From positions 149,610,732 through 149,674,731 of the forward strand of contig CM040117.1 in assembly GCA_022559845.1 (NCBI GenBank): a stretch of 64,000 nucleotides of DNA, in the 5' to 3' direction. The translations under genes and the position numbers were made by a program. The notes under the pieces are model-generated. The model had not been told where the DNA came from and ran no database searches. It saw only the letters and a program-made list of their open reading frames with translations. The DNA is from Amorphophallus konjac (taxonomy: Eukaryota; Streptophyta; Magnoliopsida; Alismatales; Araceae). Below, piece by piece: positions 55,706 to 64,000 of the stretch. The stretch's first letter is position 1. Every line of letters begins with the position of its first letter.

Positions 55706-56410
55706 ACTAACACCCACTAATACATAACCATACCTCCTACCTGATAAGCTGACAAATCTTGTGGGTCCAAATAGGTCCATAGGTATCAGCTCATAAGGTT
55801 TGGAAGACAGGTCTTCACTTCTAGATTTAAATGACTTTCTGATTTGCTTGGACTGTGTACATGCATCACAGACTTTGTTTTCCTTCTTAAAAGATATTTC
55901 AGGGAGTCCTCTAACCATGCTATGTTTTTTTAATTTGTGCAAACTAGTGTATCTAGCATGGCCTAACCTACGATGCCACAAAAATGCAAGATCATCTTTA
56001 TTAACAGTGAGGCATAGGTTAGCGTGAGAGAGATCATCTAAATCTACCATGTAGATGTTATTTACTCTCTTACCAGAAAATTTTATTATATCAGAATCAA
56101 GTTCATAAATCCTACAGCATTGAGAATCAAAAACTACTCTATGACCTTTGTCACATAGCTGGCTAATGCTGAGCAAGTTATAAGCGAGACCCTCAACTAG
56201 CTTAACCTCCTCAATGCAGCAGGTAGTGCACTTACCTACTTTACCTGATCCGATGATTTTACCCTTTGTGTTGCCACCAAAAGTGACAAGGCCTCCATTC
56301 TTCTCTGTTAGCCAGTAAAACTTGGCCTTGTCTCCTGTCATATGCATGGAGCAGCCACTATCCAGGTACCACATGTTATTCTTGGCTGCCAGGCATACCT
56401 GCAAACACAA
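55706..56410 (-). pseudogene. pol: SIR-c left half: protease and integrase N-terminal fragment
   Basis: In sense it starts after a stop (TGA, 56411-56413) and the acceptor-like tgtttgcag|gt (56399-56407). It has an intact protease motif WYLDSGCSMHMTGD, the zinc motif (WHRRLGHAR ... CDACTQSK), and the start of integrase ([14 protein letters not shown]). It breaks at about 55706 into LTR sequence. Confidence 0.8.
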
Positions 56411-56440
56411 TCAGGGAAAATATTTTGAAACCCAATATGC

Positions 56441-56660
56441 ACCTGCACAAAAATTCCATGCTAATAATTGTGTGTATAACAAGAAATCAAAGCATGTTGT
56501 TTCTTGTCATTATTGTGGGAAATTTGGGCACTCCATGAATGACTGTCATTTAATGATATTTGATAACTCAAAAGCCCAAGGACTGTGGAAAGCACCCATC
56601 AAAGGTTCTATTAACCATGTAGGACCCAAGACTGTTTAGGTACCTGCCCATGCCAAATAG
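56441..56660 (+). pseudogene. gag: SIR-c right half: gag zinc-knuckle fragment
   Basis: Plus-strand gag C-terminus with CCHC knuckle CHYCGKFGHSMNDC (near 56502-56543). It ends in a GPKTV...VP motif interrupted by TAG at 56637-56639 (probably a former Trp), then the gag stop TAG at 56658-56660. That stop lies 15 nt before acttgcag|gt. The direction flips relative to the adjoining minus-strand fragment, so the head-to-head junction lies near 56440. Confidence 0.75.
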
Positions 56661-59085
56661 TGTGCTAACTTGCAGGTGTGCCTTGGAATGGAATAAAGGG
56701 GGTAATAAACCAAGGCACCTGAAATGAACCCAAATTCAGATATTGTCAGGTAAACTCAATGAATTCTCTGTCAATACACTCTTAGCTTAGTCTGTTAGTT
56801 AAATTGATTGATTGCACAGCATGATTAATTTTGATTCAGCATTTGTATATCACTTGCAAAAATGTGTTAAATTAGCTGTGTTCCTTCTAACAGAACCGTT
56901 CTGGATATCTGAATTGAGCTTCATGGTAAGTATAATCTGTCACAGTTGGATTGGCATGATTGTTTCTTAAGCATACCCCATGTTTTTTCTCACACAATAG
57001 GTCATGCGTTTGTGGCACTTGAATGATCATTTCATATTGAATTCTGTCAGGGGGAGTTGAGTTGTTTTTGCATGAAAGTTAGGACATTCAAGATTAGGAA
57101 ACATCTTTAGAAAATGCATTGAATGTGCATACATGTGCTCTAGATGCTTGCATATCATGATAATCTCGTTTGCTGAATGCATTACATATTTATGTTGTGA
57201 TACATATTTGTCAAATTCGCTGCATAATGATATTACACATGTTGCATTTAGAAACTTCATGCAATGCATATAGTCAGGGGGAGTTTGCCAGTCCTTGCAC
57301 CATGTAGTTAATTGCATTGCATGTCTTTTATATTGAAATATATAAAAAGGGGTTGAATTATTACATCTAGATAGGGGGAGCATTTGAGACTCATTAGTCT
57401 TTCATAATTTGAACCCTTCCAAATCTAGTCACTCAAATCTTTCTAGAGTTGAACTAGACTTTATTGTTGTCAATTCGATCTATCTGTGCTCCAGACTCAG
57501 CTATTGGTTTCTTGTAAATCTATCTGATGCATATTGATCATACCTGTTGCAAGAATGAGTTCCATTTGTCTTACTCTCTATGTATGCTTGTCAAATGTCT
57601 CTTGCTGCTGAATACTTTATCTATGTTAAACGCACAGAGAAGTGAAGTAATATTAGTTTGTGTACCCTTTCACAAATATGAAATCACCTTTAATGAAGAA
57701 TCTTCTATTATACAGGTTTAAGAATGTTTGTTGATTTGAATTGGTTTAAGTCTTATGTATTCCTAAGTTTGAATTTGAAGGACCTGAAAATATCTGAATC
57801 AATTTTTTAATAAACCTTAACTGACTGTCTCATGTAAGTTCATGTAAGATCTTCCGACATCAGAAAATTGAAACCTTGATTTACTTTGGTTGAAATGCAT
57901 GAAACCTATATTGTTTTTAAACAAGTCACTTTGAATACTAAAAGGGCAGCAACAGCAAAATCATTGTAAGAAATGAATATAGTGGTAGAGCAATGACTGA
58001 ATTGTACTGAGAAACTGAATCCTCCATCAAAGAAATGGAGAGGAATTTATGTCATGAAGTGCTTCATGTTGCCTCTATTCATATGGTCAAATCTATAGGG
58101 CTAGTTTCACTTAGTAACTGGGGGTACGGGCGTCTGAAAAACGTGTACCTTTAATGTCAAAGGTGTAAATCATCTGTGTAGTTTTTGATCAGAGACAGAT
58201 ATGGTAATTTATGCTTAGTAATTAGGGGTACTAGCGTCTAACCCATGTGTACCCTTAATGTCAAAGGTATAAATGACACATGTCTGGTCACTAAGCTCAA
58301 TGTTAAAAATAAAAGTGAAAAAGATTTGCTGTAACCCTTGCAATTCAAAATTCACTAAGTGTCATTTTATTTAACCTCAATACTCTTGACTGTTTTTCCT
58401 AAAGAAGTCAATGGAATTAATTGTTTAAGATGAAAGGAGTTTGAACTAGAATGTTATATGAGAAATTGGTTCATTTTTATTTAAAAAGGTGGCTTCAGAT
58501 ATGAGTATTGCATTCTATTGACAAACCTTGTGTACATCATTCTTAAACCATGCCTGTCAATTAAAGCCATGTCATAAGCTTTTATAATAGAAGATTCTGA
58601 AACTTTAAACATGGATATATGGATTGGGTACCCCACTGAAAATCTTCTCTTCTCATATACTTTGGTTTAGAGATCTCACCTGCTCAGATTCTGCTCACTT
58701 GAAACTCATTGTGCTTATCTTCTACACTCTTTTACAGTCCACAAATCAAGTTGTGCTTCTGTTAATTTTTTCAATCTGTCATGATCTGAGCTGCTATATC
58801 AATGTACCAGGTATCAGACTTTCAATCTCACTGATCCTGTGGTTGTTGATCATTCATGATCCTCTTGTTGCATTCATGTTGTGTCATTAAGGGGGAGAAT
58901 AGATTTTCTATGCCTTCATGACTTAGTCAAAGGGGGAGTTTTTACTTCAATCATTTCATGCATGCTTATATTTCTCTCTCACAGCATTTTCTTTTTGCTG
59001 AAGTCAAAGGGGGAGAATAATTTGTCATGAGAGTCAATGTTGACTCATAGTGAGTCAATGTTGACTTATAGTGTTGCCATCATCA
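56661..59085 (+). other. SIR-c right half: noncoding 3' region
   Basis: Pol is missing: the sequence jumps from the gag-pol junction (56675) to 3' noncoding text. Purine tracts occur at 57049, 57275, 57372, 58889, near 58931 and near 59010. Module A lies at 58007-58057, and two block B copies start at 58111 and 58215 (the second with stem GGGTAC/GTACCC). Short ORFs such as 58624-58890 have no recognisable domain. Confidence 0.7.
58007..58057 (+). ncRNA. module A hairpin, SIR-c
   Basis: CTGAGAAACT, stem CTCCAT/ATGGAG with loop CAAAGAA, then TGTCATGA. A gagcaatg box lies about 20 nt upstream. Confidence 0.55.
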
Positions 59086-59098
59086 AAAAGGGGGAGAT
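59086..59098 (+). other. SIR-c right half: polypurine tract
   Basis: aaaagggggagat before the right LTR. Confidence 0.85.
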
Positions 59099-59862
59099 TG
59101 TTGTGCCTCTGTGATTTTGATGATAGCAAACACTATACGCCACCATGTGTTGCATGAAAGATTGTATGAAAGATTGAATGTTTATGCATCTCCTCTTTGC
59201 ACTATACATTAATGAGGATCGCTTGCTGTGCATTGCTTAAGTCAGTGCTGTTGAATAATTGATGTATGCATCTCGAGTATAATTACTGTATGCATCACGA
59301 GTTTGATGAGCATTTCATGGGTATGCTTGTGCATGCATCACACTGAAGAAGGTCAGTGCATTTTCTATCTCGATGCAAACTTTGCATTAGACATATGCGT
59401 CTTACTTTGCATCTTATATAGCATAGTCAGTGCATGTTTTACCTAGGTGCATATTGTGTTCATGCTCACATTAAGGTCTGTACAACCCTGTTAATTCAGT
59501 AGAGAGTCCGTGCATGCTTCATCTTAAGTGACCGAGCATAAGGTCGGTGCAAGGCATGCTTTTCACGCAGCAAGTCGGTGCATTCTCTTGGCTACTCATA
59601 CACAAGGTCGGTGCAGAATTCAAGTCTATGTGAATGTGTCCCAGATCATCTTAACTGCTTCCGCTTGAATGATTTGCACAAATTGATTTGGGCATATGCT
59701 CTTGCAGATTAAGTGTTTGACTTGCATTCAAGCCTTTGTATCTCACACGTTCTTCAAATTGGTCAAAAAGTTTTAAAGATCCATTCACCCCCCTCTGGAT
59801 CAACGTTTGTCTCTATATCTGCACCTAACACTTGGTATCAGAGCATACCATCTGTTCTAACA
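59099..59862 (+). mobile_element. SIR-c: right LTR (764 bp, plus)
   Basis: It starts TGTTGTGCCTCTG after the polypurine tract and ends CTGTTCTAACA before AATCC. It carries the gtcggtgca motif (complement of the tgcaccgac motif of the left LTR) about five times. A primer-site-like ttggtatcagagc lies inside its last 35 bp. Confidence 0.75.
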
Positions 59863-59870
59863 AATCCGCC

Positions 59871-61788
59871 ATGTCTTCTTATGATCTTCCCCATTCTCAT
59901 GAGGAGTCCCTTCCTCAAGGTCTCTTGGAGGACCCACCTAGGGTCACCCAATTCCAATCAGGAGAAGGAATCATCCCTCCTACACCTGCTATCTCCATGG
60001 AGGGCGCCCAACCCTCCCTTGCTTCCAACAATCCTACAGGCCAGATCTTACAGATGATGGCCCAATTGGATCCGGCCCAACTTTAGGCCCTCTACCAGAC
60101 CTTGCAGGGGTCCAATGCCCCATCTCCCATGATTATACAAGGTCTGTCCAATATCTCTGTCTCTGGACCCGGGATTCCACCCACTCCAATTGATCTTACC
60201 CCGGTCCAGCCCAGGACCCTCCAATTCTCCAATATAGAAGCGGGCCAATCATTTGGATCGGCCCATCAGACTCTTGATAAAGGGAAGTCTGTTCTTCCTT
60301 CATTTACTCAGGCCGAGTCTCATAGGCCCATCCCTTCCGTGCCTTAGGTTCTTGTCGGCCTAGCCGACTTTTCTCACCCTCAGCAAGGGGTGGCCCAATT
60401 CCATGCCAATTTGGGTCATCCTTCAGCCCAACATCATTCTTATGGGCCTCCCACTCCTTCGGTCTACCCCTCGGCTCCTCGCTTTGAGCCCGCTCCTCTT
60501 GCTTTGCCTAGCCCATCTCGGGAACAAGACCTCCTTGATAAATGGGCCGCTATGCAACAACAACTTGATTTTCTTCAAAAGCGGGTTAACCCTCAATCCT
60601 TGGCGGATGTTCCGGTCCCCAACTTCCATAATATTCAATTCCCTCAGCAGTCTGAGCTCCCCACGTACCGCAAATATGACGGGAATAGCAATCCGTTTAT
60701 TCATGTGAGGGACTTTATTTATGAGTCAGCACAGTTCCAATATGATGACCGCCTTATGGCGTATCTTTTCCGCTGCTCGTTGGTAGGAGTTGCTCTAGAA
60801 TGGTTCTATTCTCTGCCGCTGGAAGATGCCGAGAGTTTTAAGGTGGTAAAAGAAAAGTTCATTCAGCGGTTTCAAGACCGGGTCGGCCCGGAGTATTCTT
60901 TTACGGACCTAGTGGCCAAGAAATTGAAGGCGGATGAAGATTTTGCCACCTATGCTGACAGGTGGAGTCAGATGGCCGCCCGCGTGCCGGGTCACATTCC
61001 GGAGGAAGAAGTTAAGTTGCTTATATCAAATGCTACCCCTACCTTCCGCACCATCCTGGCTATGAATGATATTTCAAACATGCACCAACTATATAACCGG
61101 GCAAGATTCATACAAACACAATTCAAGGACTCCCCCATCCACACTCTTTTTGAAGCCCAAAAGCCCAAATATCATAAGAAACCTCAGGGGCCTGTCACTG
61201 AGGGAGTCCAAACAAATGAGCAGGTGCAAGCCGTTGCATTCCCTTTCCAATCCGCGCCATTCCACTTTCCACAAAACCCCCGTAATCCCCAATTATCCAC
61301 CCCATAGAATGCCCAACCCACTTTCTCCACTCCACAAAACTCTAACCCTACCTTCGCCACTCCACAAAACACGTTCTCTGCTCCACAACAACCTCCACAA
61401 CCCCCGCAATACCACAATGTCTCTCCCCCAAACAGCTACACCAACAATAACAAGGCCAGGTCCGAAGAGAGCCCAATACCCTCCTCTGCCCGAGTCTCTC
61501 ACAGACACATTTTCGGCTCTCATGTCAATCAATGCCATTCAACTTCATCCGGAACGGCCCAATTGGAACCCGGCCGTTGATCAGACAAAATATTGCATGT
61601 TCCACAGGCAGCCTGGCCACACCATTGAGGGCTATTTTCAATTCAGAGTTTTGGTATATGATCTTCATGAAGGGCAGCGTATAGATTGGGTCGAGATGCA
61701 CAAGGCCATCACAGAAATTAAAGAGAAAAGAAGGCAGCCGTCGAGGCAGCAAGTGCAGTAGCAACAAGCACCGCCGCCACAGCAGTAG
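59871..61788 (+). pseudogene. gag: GYP-3 gag (five TAG stops and one frameshift)
   Basis: It starts MSSYDLPHSHEE, collinear with GYP-1 gag. The N-terminal third is Pro/Ser/Gln-rich. The core runs from SLADVPVPNFHNIQFP through HVRDFIYESAQFQYDDRL, ALEWFYSLPLEDAESF and IQRFQDRVGPEYSF to MHQLYNRARFIQTQF. A C-terminal knuckle-like segment reads KYCMFHRQPGHTIEGY, where Tyr replaces an expected Cys. Stops are all TAG (60084, 60345, 61305, 61759, 61786) and all lie at probable Gln codons. A frameshift near 61440-61460 moves the knuckle segment to another frame. The gag type fits the Tat branch of Ty3/gypsy. Confidence 0.8.
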
Positions 61789-62264
61789 CAGCAGCAGCAA
61801 CAACAACAGCCTATTCAAGACTTGGGGATCCATCAAAAACCCATGCCAAATCATCCTCTCGCTCCACAGCCACAACCGCCGACACCGGCCCAAGTTAATC
61901 TCGTCCAGCCCCCGCACCGGACGTCGGGTAGTCTTATGATGATGACACATCAGTCCAATGGCTCATGGCTCTCCACCACAACCACCGTAGCCTTTCTCCC
62001 TCCGTCATCCTCCCACTTAACCATCAAACCCCACCATCCTCCGTATCCACCAAACCGCTTATCCTACCATCCTTCGTTAACCCATCTATCCCTACTCCAC
62101 CACCCTCTACATTCGTTACCACCACACCTCTAGCCAACCATTCACCCATCATCCTCCTTCCATCTACCTCTACCCCATCACCAATACCCGTACCAATCAT
62201 CACCCCGCCTTCATCAAACCCCTCGCCCATCATCTCCACTACGCCTTCCCCCGCGCCACTCATC
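61789..62264 (+). pseudogene. GYP-3 post-gag region, Pro/Ser/Thr-rich
   Basis: Two overlapping frames are rich in Pro, Ser, Thr and His. I see no protease motif before SIR-d begins at 62265. It is probably the gag C-terminus or gag-pol linker of GYP-3. Confidence 0.4.
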
Positions 62265-64000
62265 TGTTGGGTCTCACGAGGTGTAAACGGATCTAGAAGG
62301 GGGGGTTGAATAGATCCTATCAAAAGCTTTGGCCTATTTAAAACTCTTAGCTATCGGAAGCATGAACCACTCCTATAAAGTGAATGAATCACTTAGACAC
62401 AATGCACAGCGGAATTAAGTAGAGTGGCACAGAGCATGCAAAGCTTGCAACAACCATACGTGTGTGTGTGCTATATTGATCACTCAAAGTTCATATGTGT
62501 GTGAATGCAGTGGTGATCAACCAAGATGCAATTATGAGAGCTTGAGTGTATAAAATAAGATAACCAAGTTTGAAAGCACACGAACTTGTGAATGGGGGTA
62601 GAAGAGATAGAGCAATCACACACAATAAACAACCCACAACACAGGGATTTTTAAGGTGGTTCGGTTGCAACCCCGCAACCTACGTCCACCCCTCACCAAA
62701 ACCCGGTGACGCTTCCTTGCTGACTCACAGCTTGACCGGGGACACGCCCCAAACCACAGAACAGAGAAAGCCCTCTTTCTATCTTCCTACACACAAAGCT
62801 GGCAGGGACGGCTACACCGCAAATCGGAGAACTCCCGATTACCTTCCTACTAACCACCGGTAGGGACGATCTTTAGTTTCAATAGATTGAATGAAATGGA
62901 AAAGAACAAGATGAAAATGCTCAACAAGATATGAGATATGCTGAATGAACTAGATCTTGTCTGAGATTGTTGGATCTTGAATCTGTTGAGGATTTGATGA
63001 AGAGCTTTGATTTTCCTTTGATCCCTTTGAGTTGATGGAGACGATATTGGATGTAGCTTGATCTTTCTTGAATCTCCTTGAGTTGATGAAGAGAGTATGG
63101 ATGTAGCTTTGATCTCTTTGAGAGCCTTGAATGCTTCTTGCTTGCTTGGAGGTTGCTTGGCTTCAGATCTGAGCTTGAATCACCTTGGAAGGATGAAGAA
63201 CTCCAGCCCAAAGTACTGTTCACGGAGGTGCTACAGTACCTGCGAAATGGCCTCCCTTGAGCTCTCTTTGATTCACTTCATCAACTACATCAACTAGGGT
63301 TTCTAACCCTCTTGTATTGGTTTTATAGACTTTGAATGGTCTATAGACAAGCCCCAGACCAGATCCACAAATCATGGGTGATTAGGTGACTTTTGGATTA
63401 AACAAATCCATGTTGAATGGCCCTTTTCGAAGTGGAAAACAAAGTCAACATTGGTTGGCTCGGGGATGGCGGTCGACCTACAGCTTCTGGCGGTCGACCT
63501 CTACTGAAAAATACTGTAGACGGATGGTCCCTGGGATTTCCGGTCGACCGCTACGAGCTGGCGGTCGACCTGCAGCTGAAAGAACTGCAGACGGGGAGTC
63601 TCTGGCTGGGGCAGGTCGACCGCCCCTGTGCTGGCGGTCGACCGCCAGCTGGGCAGACCCCGGTCCATCCCGGGTCGGTCCGTTAGCCGCTTCAGCTCCG
63701 TCGCTTGACTTCTTTAGCAGCCCGTTCATGTCTGTGGCATCACCTTGATAGTCTAAAAGGTATCAATTGAGTCTTTAAGCTTGGGTTCTCTTGGCTATGC
63801 TTCTTTGTGCATTGACCTTAGATATTTGAATGAAGCTTGTGGAAGAGATTTGCATCAAGGCTTGGACGCGATCATATGGCTTTCACTTTGCCATGAAGCA
63901 ACCGAATGCACTGACTATGCACAGACTTTGTGTTGGATCAACTGTGTTGGAGCAACTATGTTGGAGCAACTATAAATTGTACAGACTTCAACCAGACAAC
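62265..64000 (-). mobile_element. SIR-d: LTR of a fourth Sirevirus-type element (cut by window end)
   Basis: It starts TGTTGGGTCTCACGAG. It contains ggatctagaaggggggg...gaatagatcc and the two-hairpin element, both typical of the minus-oriented Sirevirus LTRs here. Six copies of the perfect palindrome ggtcgacc lie at 63471-63650. The last bases (accagacaac) resemble the sequence just before LTR ends in SIR-a and SIR-c, so the LTR may end close to the window edge. The candidate left duplication is tcatc (62260-62264). Confidence 0.7.
62655..62709 (-). ncRNA. U5 two-hairpin element, SIR-d
   Basis: GGTGG/CCACC with inner stem GGTTGC/GCAACC, then TCACC/GGTGA. The internal loop is ACGTA/GAA in sense. 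Confidence 0.6.

Larger units (their letters stand above)
52735..59862. mobile_element. SIR-c: head-to-head composite of Sirevirus pieces with a 5-bp target duplication
   Basis: It is flanked by perfect AATCC (52730-52734 and 59863-59867), and the GYP-3 leader and gag join cleanly without it. The left half (52735 to about 56440) is in minus orientation: LTR, polypurine tract, gag start, primer site, LTR stub, integrase-protease piece. The right half (about 56441-59862) is in plus orientation: gag zinc knuckle, long 3' region with many purine tracts, polypurine tract, LTR. Both outer ends are U5-type LTR ends (TGTTAG...CTAACA). The LTRs are related but not identical (2374 and 764 bp). Both pol genes are largely deleted. 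No complete gene remains. Confidence 0.7.
50158..62264 (+). mobile_element. GYP-3: second element of the GYP-1 family, interrupted by SIR-c and SIR-d
   Basis: It starts TGTTGACACCCG with no purine tract before it. The sequence before it is pyrimidine- and A-rich gag, so it is a new 5' LTR inside the GYP-1 gag rather than the 3' LTR of GYP-1. LTR, primer site, leader and gag follow in the same order and with the same motifs as GYP-1. The candidate left duplication is ctccc (50153-50157). The sequence runs to 62264, where SIR-d begins; the rest is outside the window. Confidence 0.75.

Noticed and set aside
58624..58890. 88-aa hydrophobic ORF, a possible small membrane protein
   Set aside because: It sits in the noncoding 3' region of SIR-c between conserved modules and purine tracts, has no counterpart in SIR-a or SIR-b, and starts at an arbitrary ATG.
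59830..59862. Taking ttggtatcagagc near 59832 as the primer site of an element starting there
   Set aside because: It lies before the true LTR end (ctaaca at 59862) and before the AATCC duplication, and no leader or gag of copia type follows.
62570..62863. 97-aa ORF in SIR-d
   Set aside because: It runs through the U5 hairpin element of an LTR and has no domain.

Overview
The window is plant nuclear heterochromatin. I can support no ordinary host gene. It is made of LTR retrotransposons nested in each other, plus one non-autonomous CACTA transposon. The plant signals are Arabidopsis-type CCCTAAA-like repeats, Ty1/copia elements of Sirevirus type (initiator-Met primer sites, multiplied polypurine tracts, an extra ORF after pol), Ty3/gypsy elements with Tat/Ogre-like primer sites, and CACTA termini. 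The species cannot be named. Element names used here (GYP-0 to GYP-3, SIR-a to SIR-d, CACTA-1) are local labels.

Layout. 1-2283: 3' end and 3' LTR of gypsy element GYP-0, lying against a related inverted LTR fragment (2284-2880). 3108-9616: CACTA-1, 6.5 kb with an ATC target duplication and no transposase, filled with a 179-bp satellite array, a degenerate telomere-like array, a GA microsatellite and a G-rich minisatellite. 9617-12634: the 3' region of a disrupted retroelement, split by a solo LTR (9839-11795, duplication CATGG). 12635-15599: LTR fragments.

15600 to the end is one large nest. GYP-1 starts at 15600. Its 5' LTR is split by SIR-a (15669-28371, duplication GTTGT). Its gag is split by GYP-2 (32288-49572, duplication CCCTT). 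The 5' LTR of GYP-2 is split by SIR-b (32842-43573, duplication CCTCT). The GYP-1 gag then stops at 50157, where GYP-3, a member of the same family, begins. The GYP-3 leader is split by SIR-c (52735-59862, duplication AATCC). The GYP-3 post-gag region is interrupted by SIR-d from 62265 onward.

Coding state. Two long ORFs are intact: the 526-aa gag of GYP-2, an element without pol, and a 621-aa third ORF in SIR-a. All other gag and pol genes are broken. GYP-1 and GYP-3 are broken mostly by TAG at former CAG codons, SIR-b by single-base frameshifts, and SIR-a by stops and one frameshift.

The most interesting signals are noncoding and conserved between diverged Sireviruses. (i) A two-hairpin element near the LTR 3' end has covarying stems and an invariant internal loop. 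(ii) A 50-nt hairpin module and a following block lie between pol and the 3' LTR. (iii) A gag stop codon is followed by a conserved in-frame splice-acceptor-like site. These could be RNA control elements; this is inference from a few copies compared by eye.
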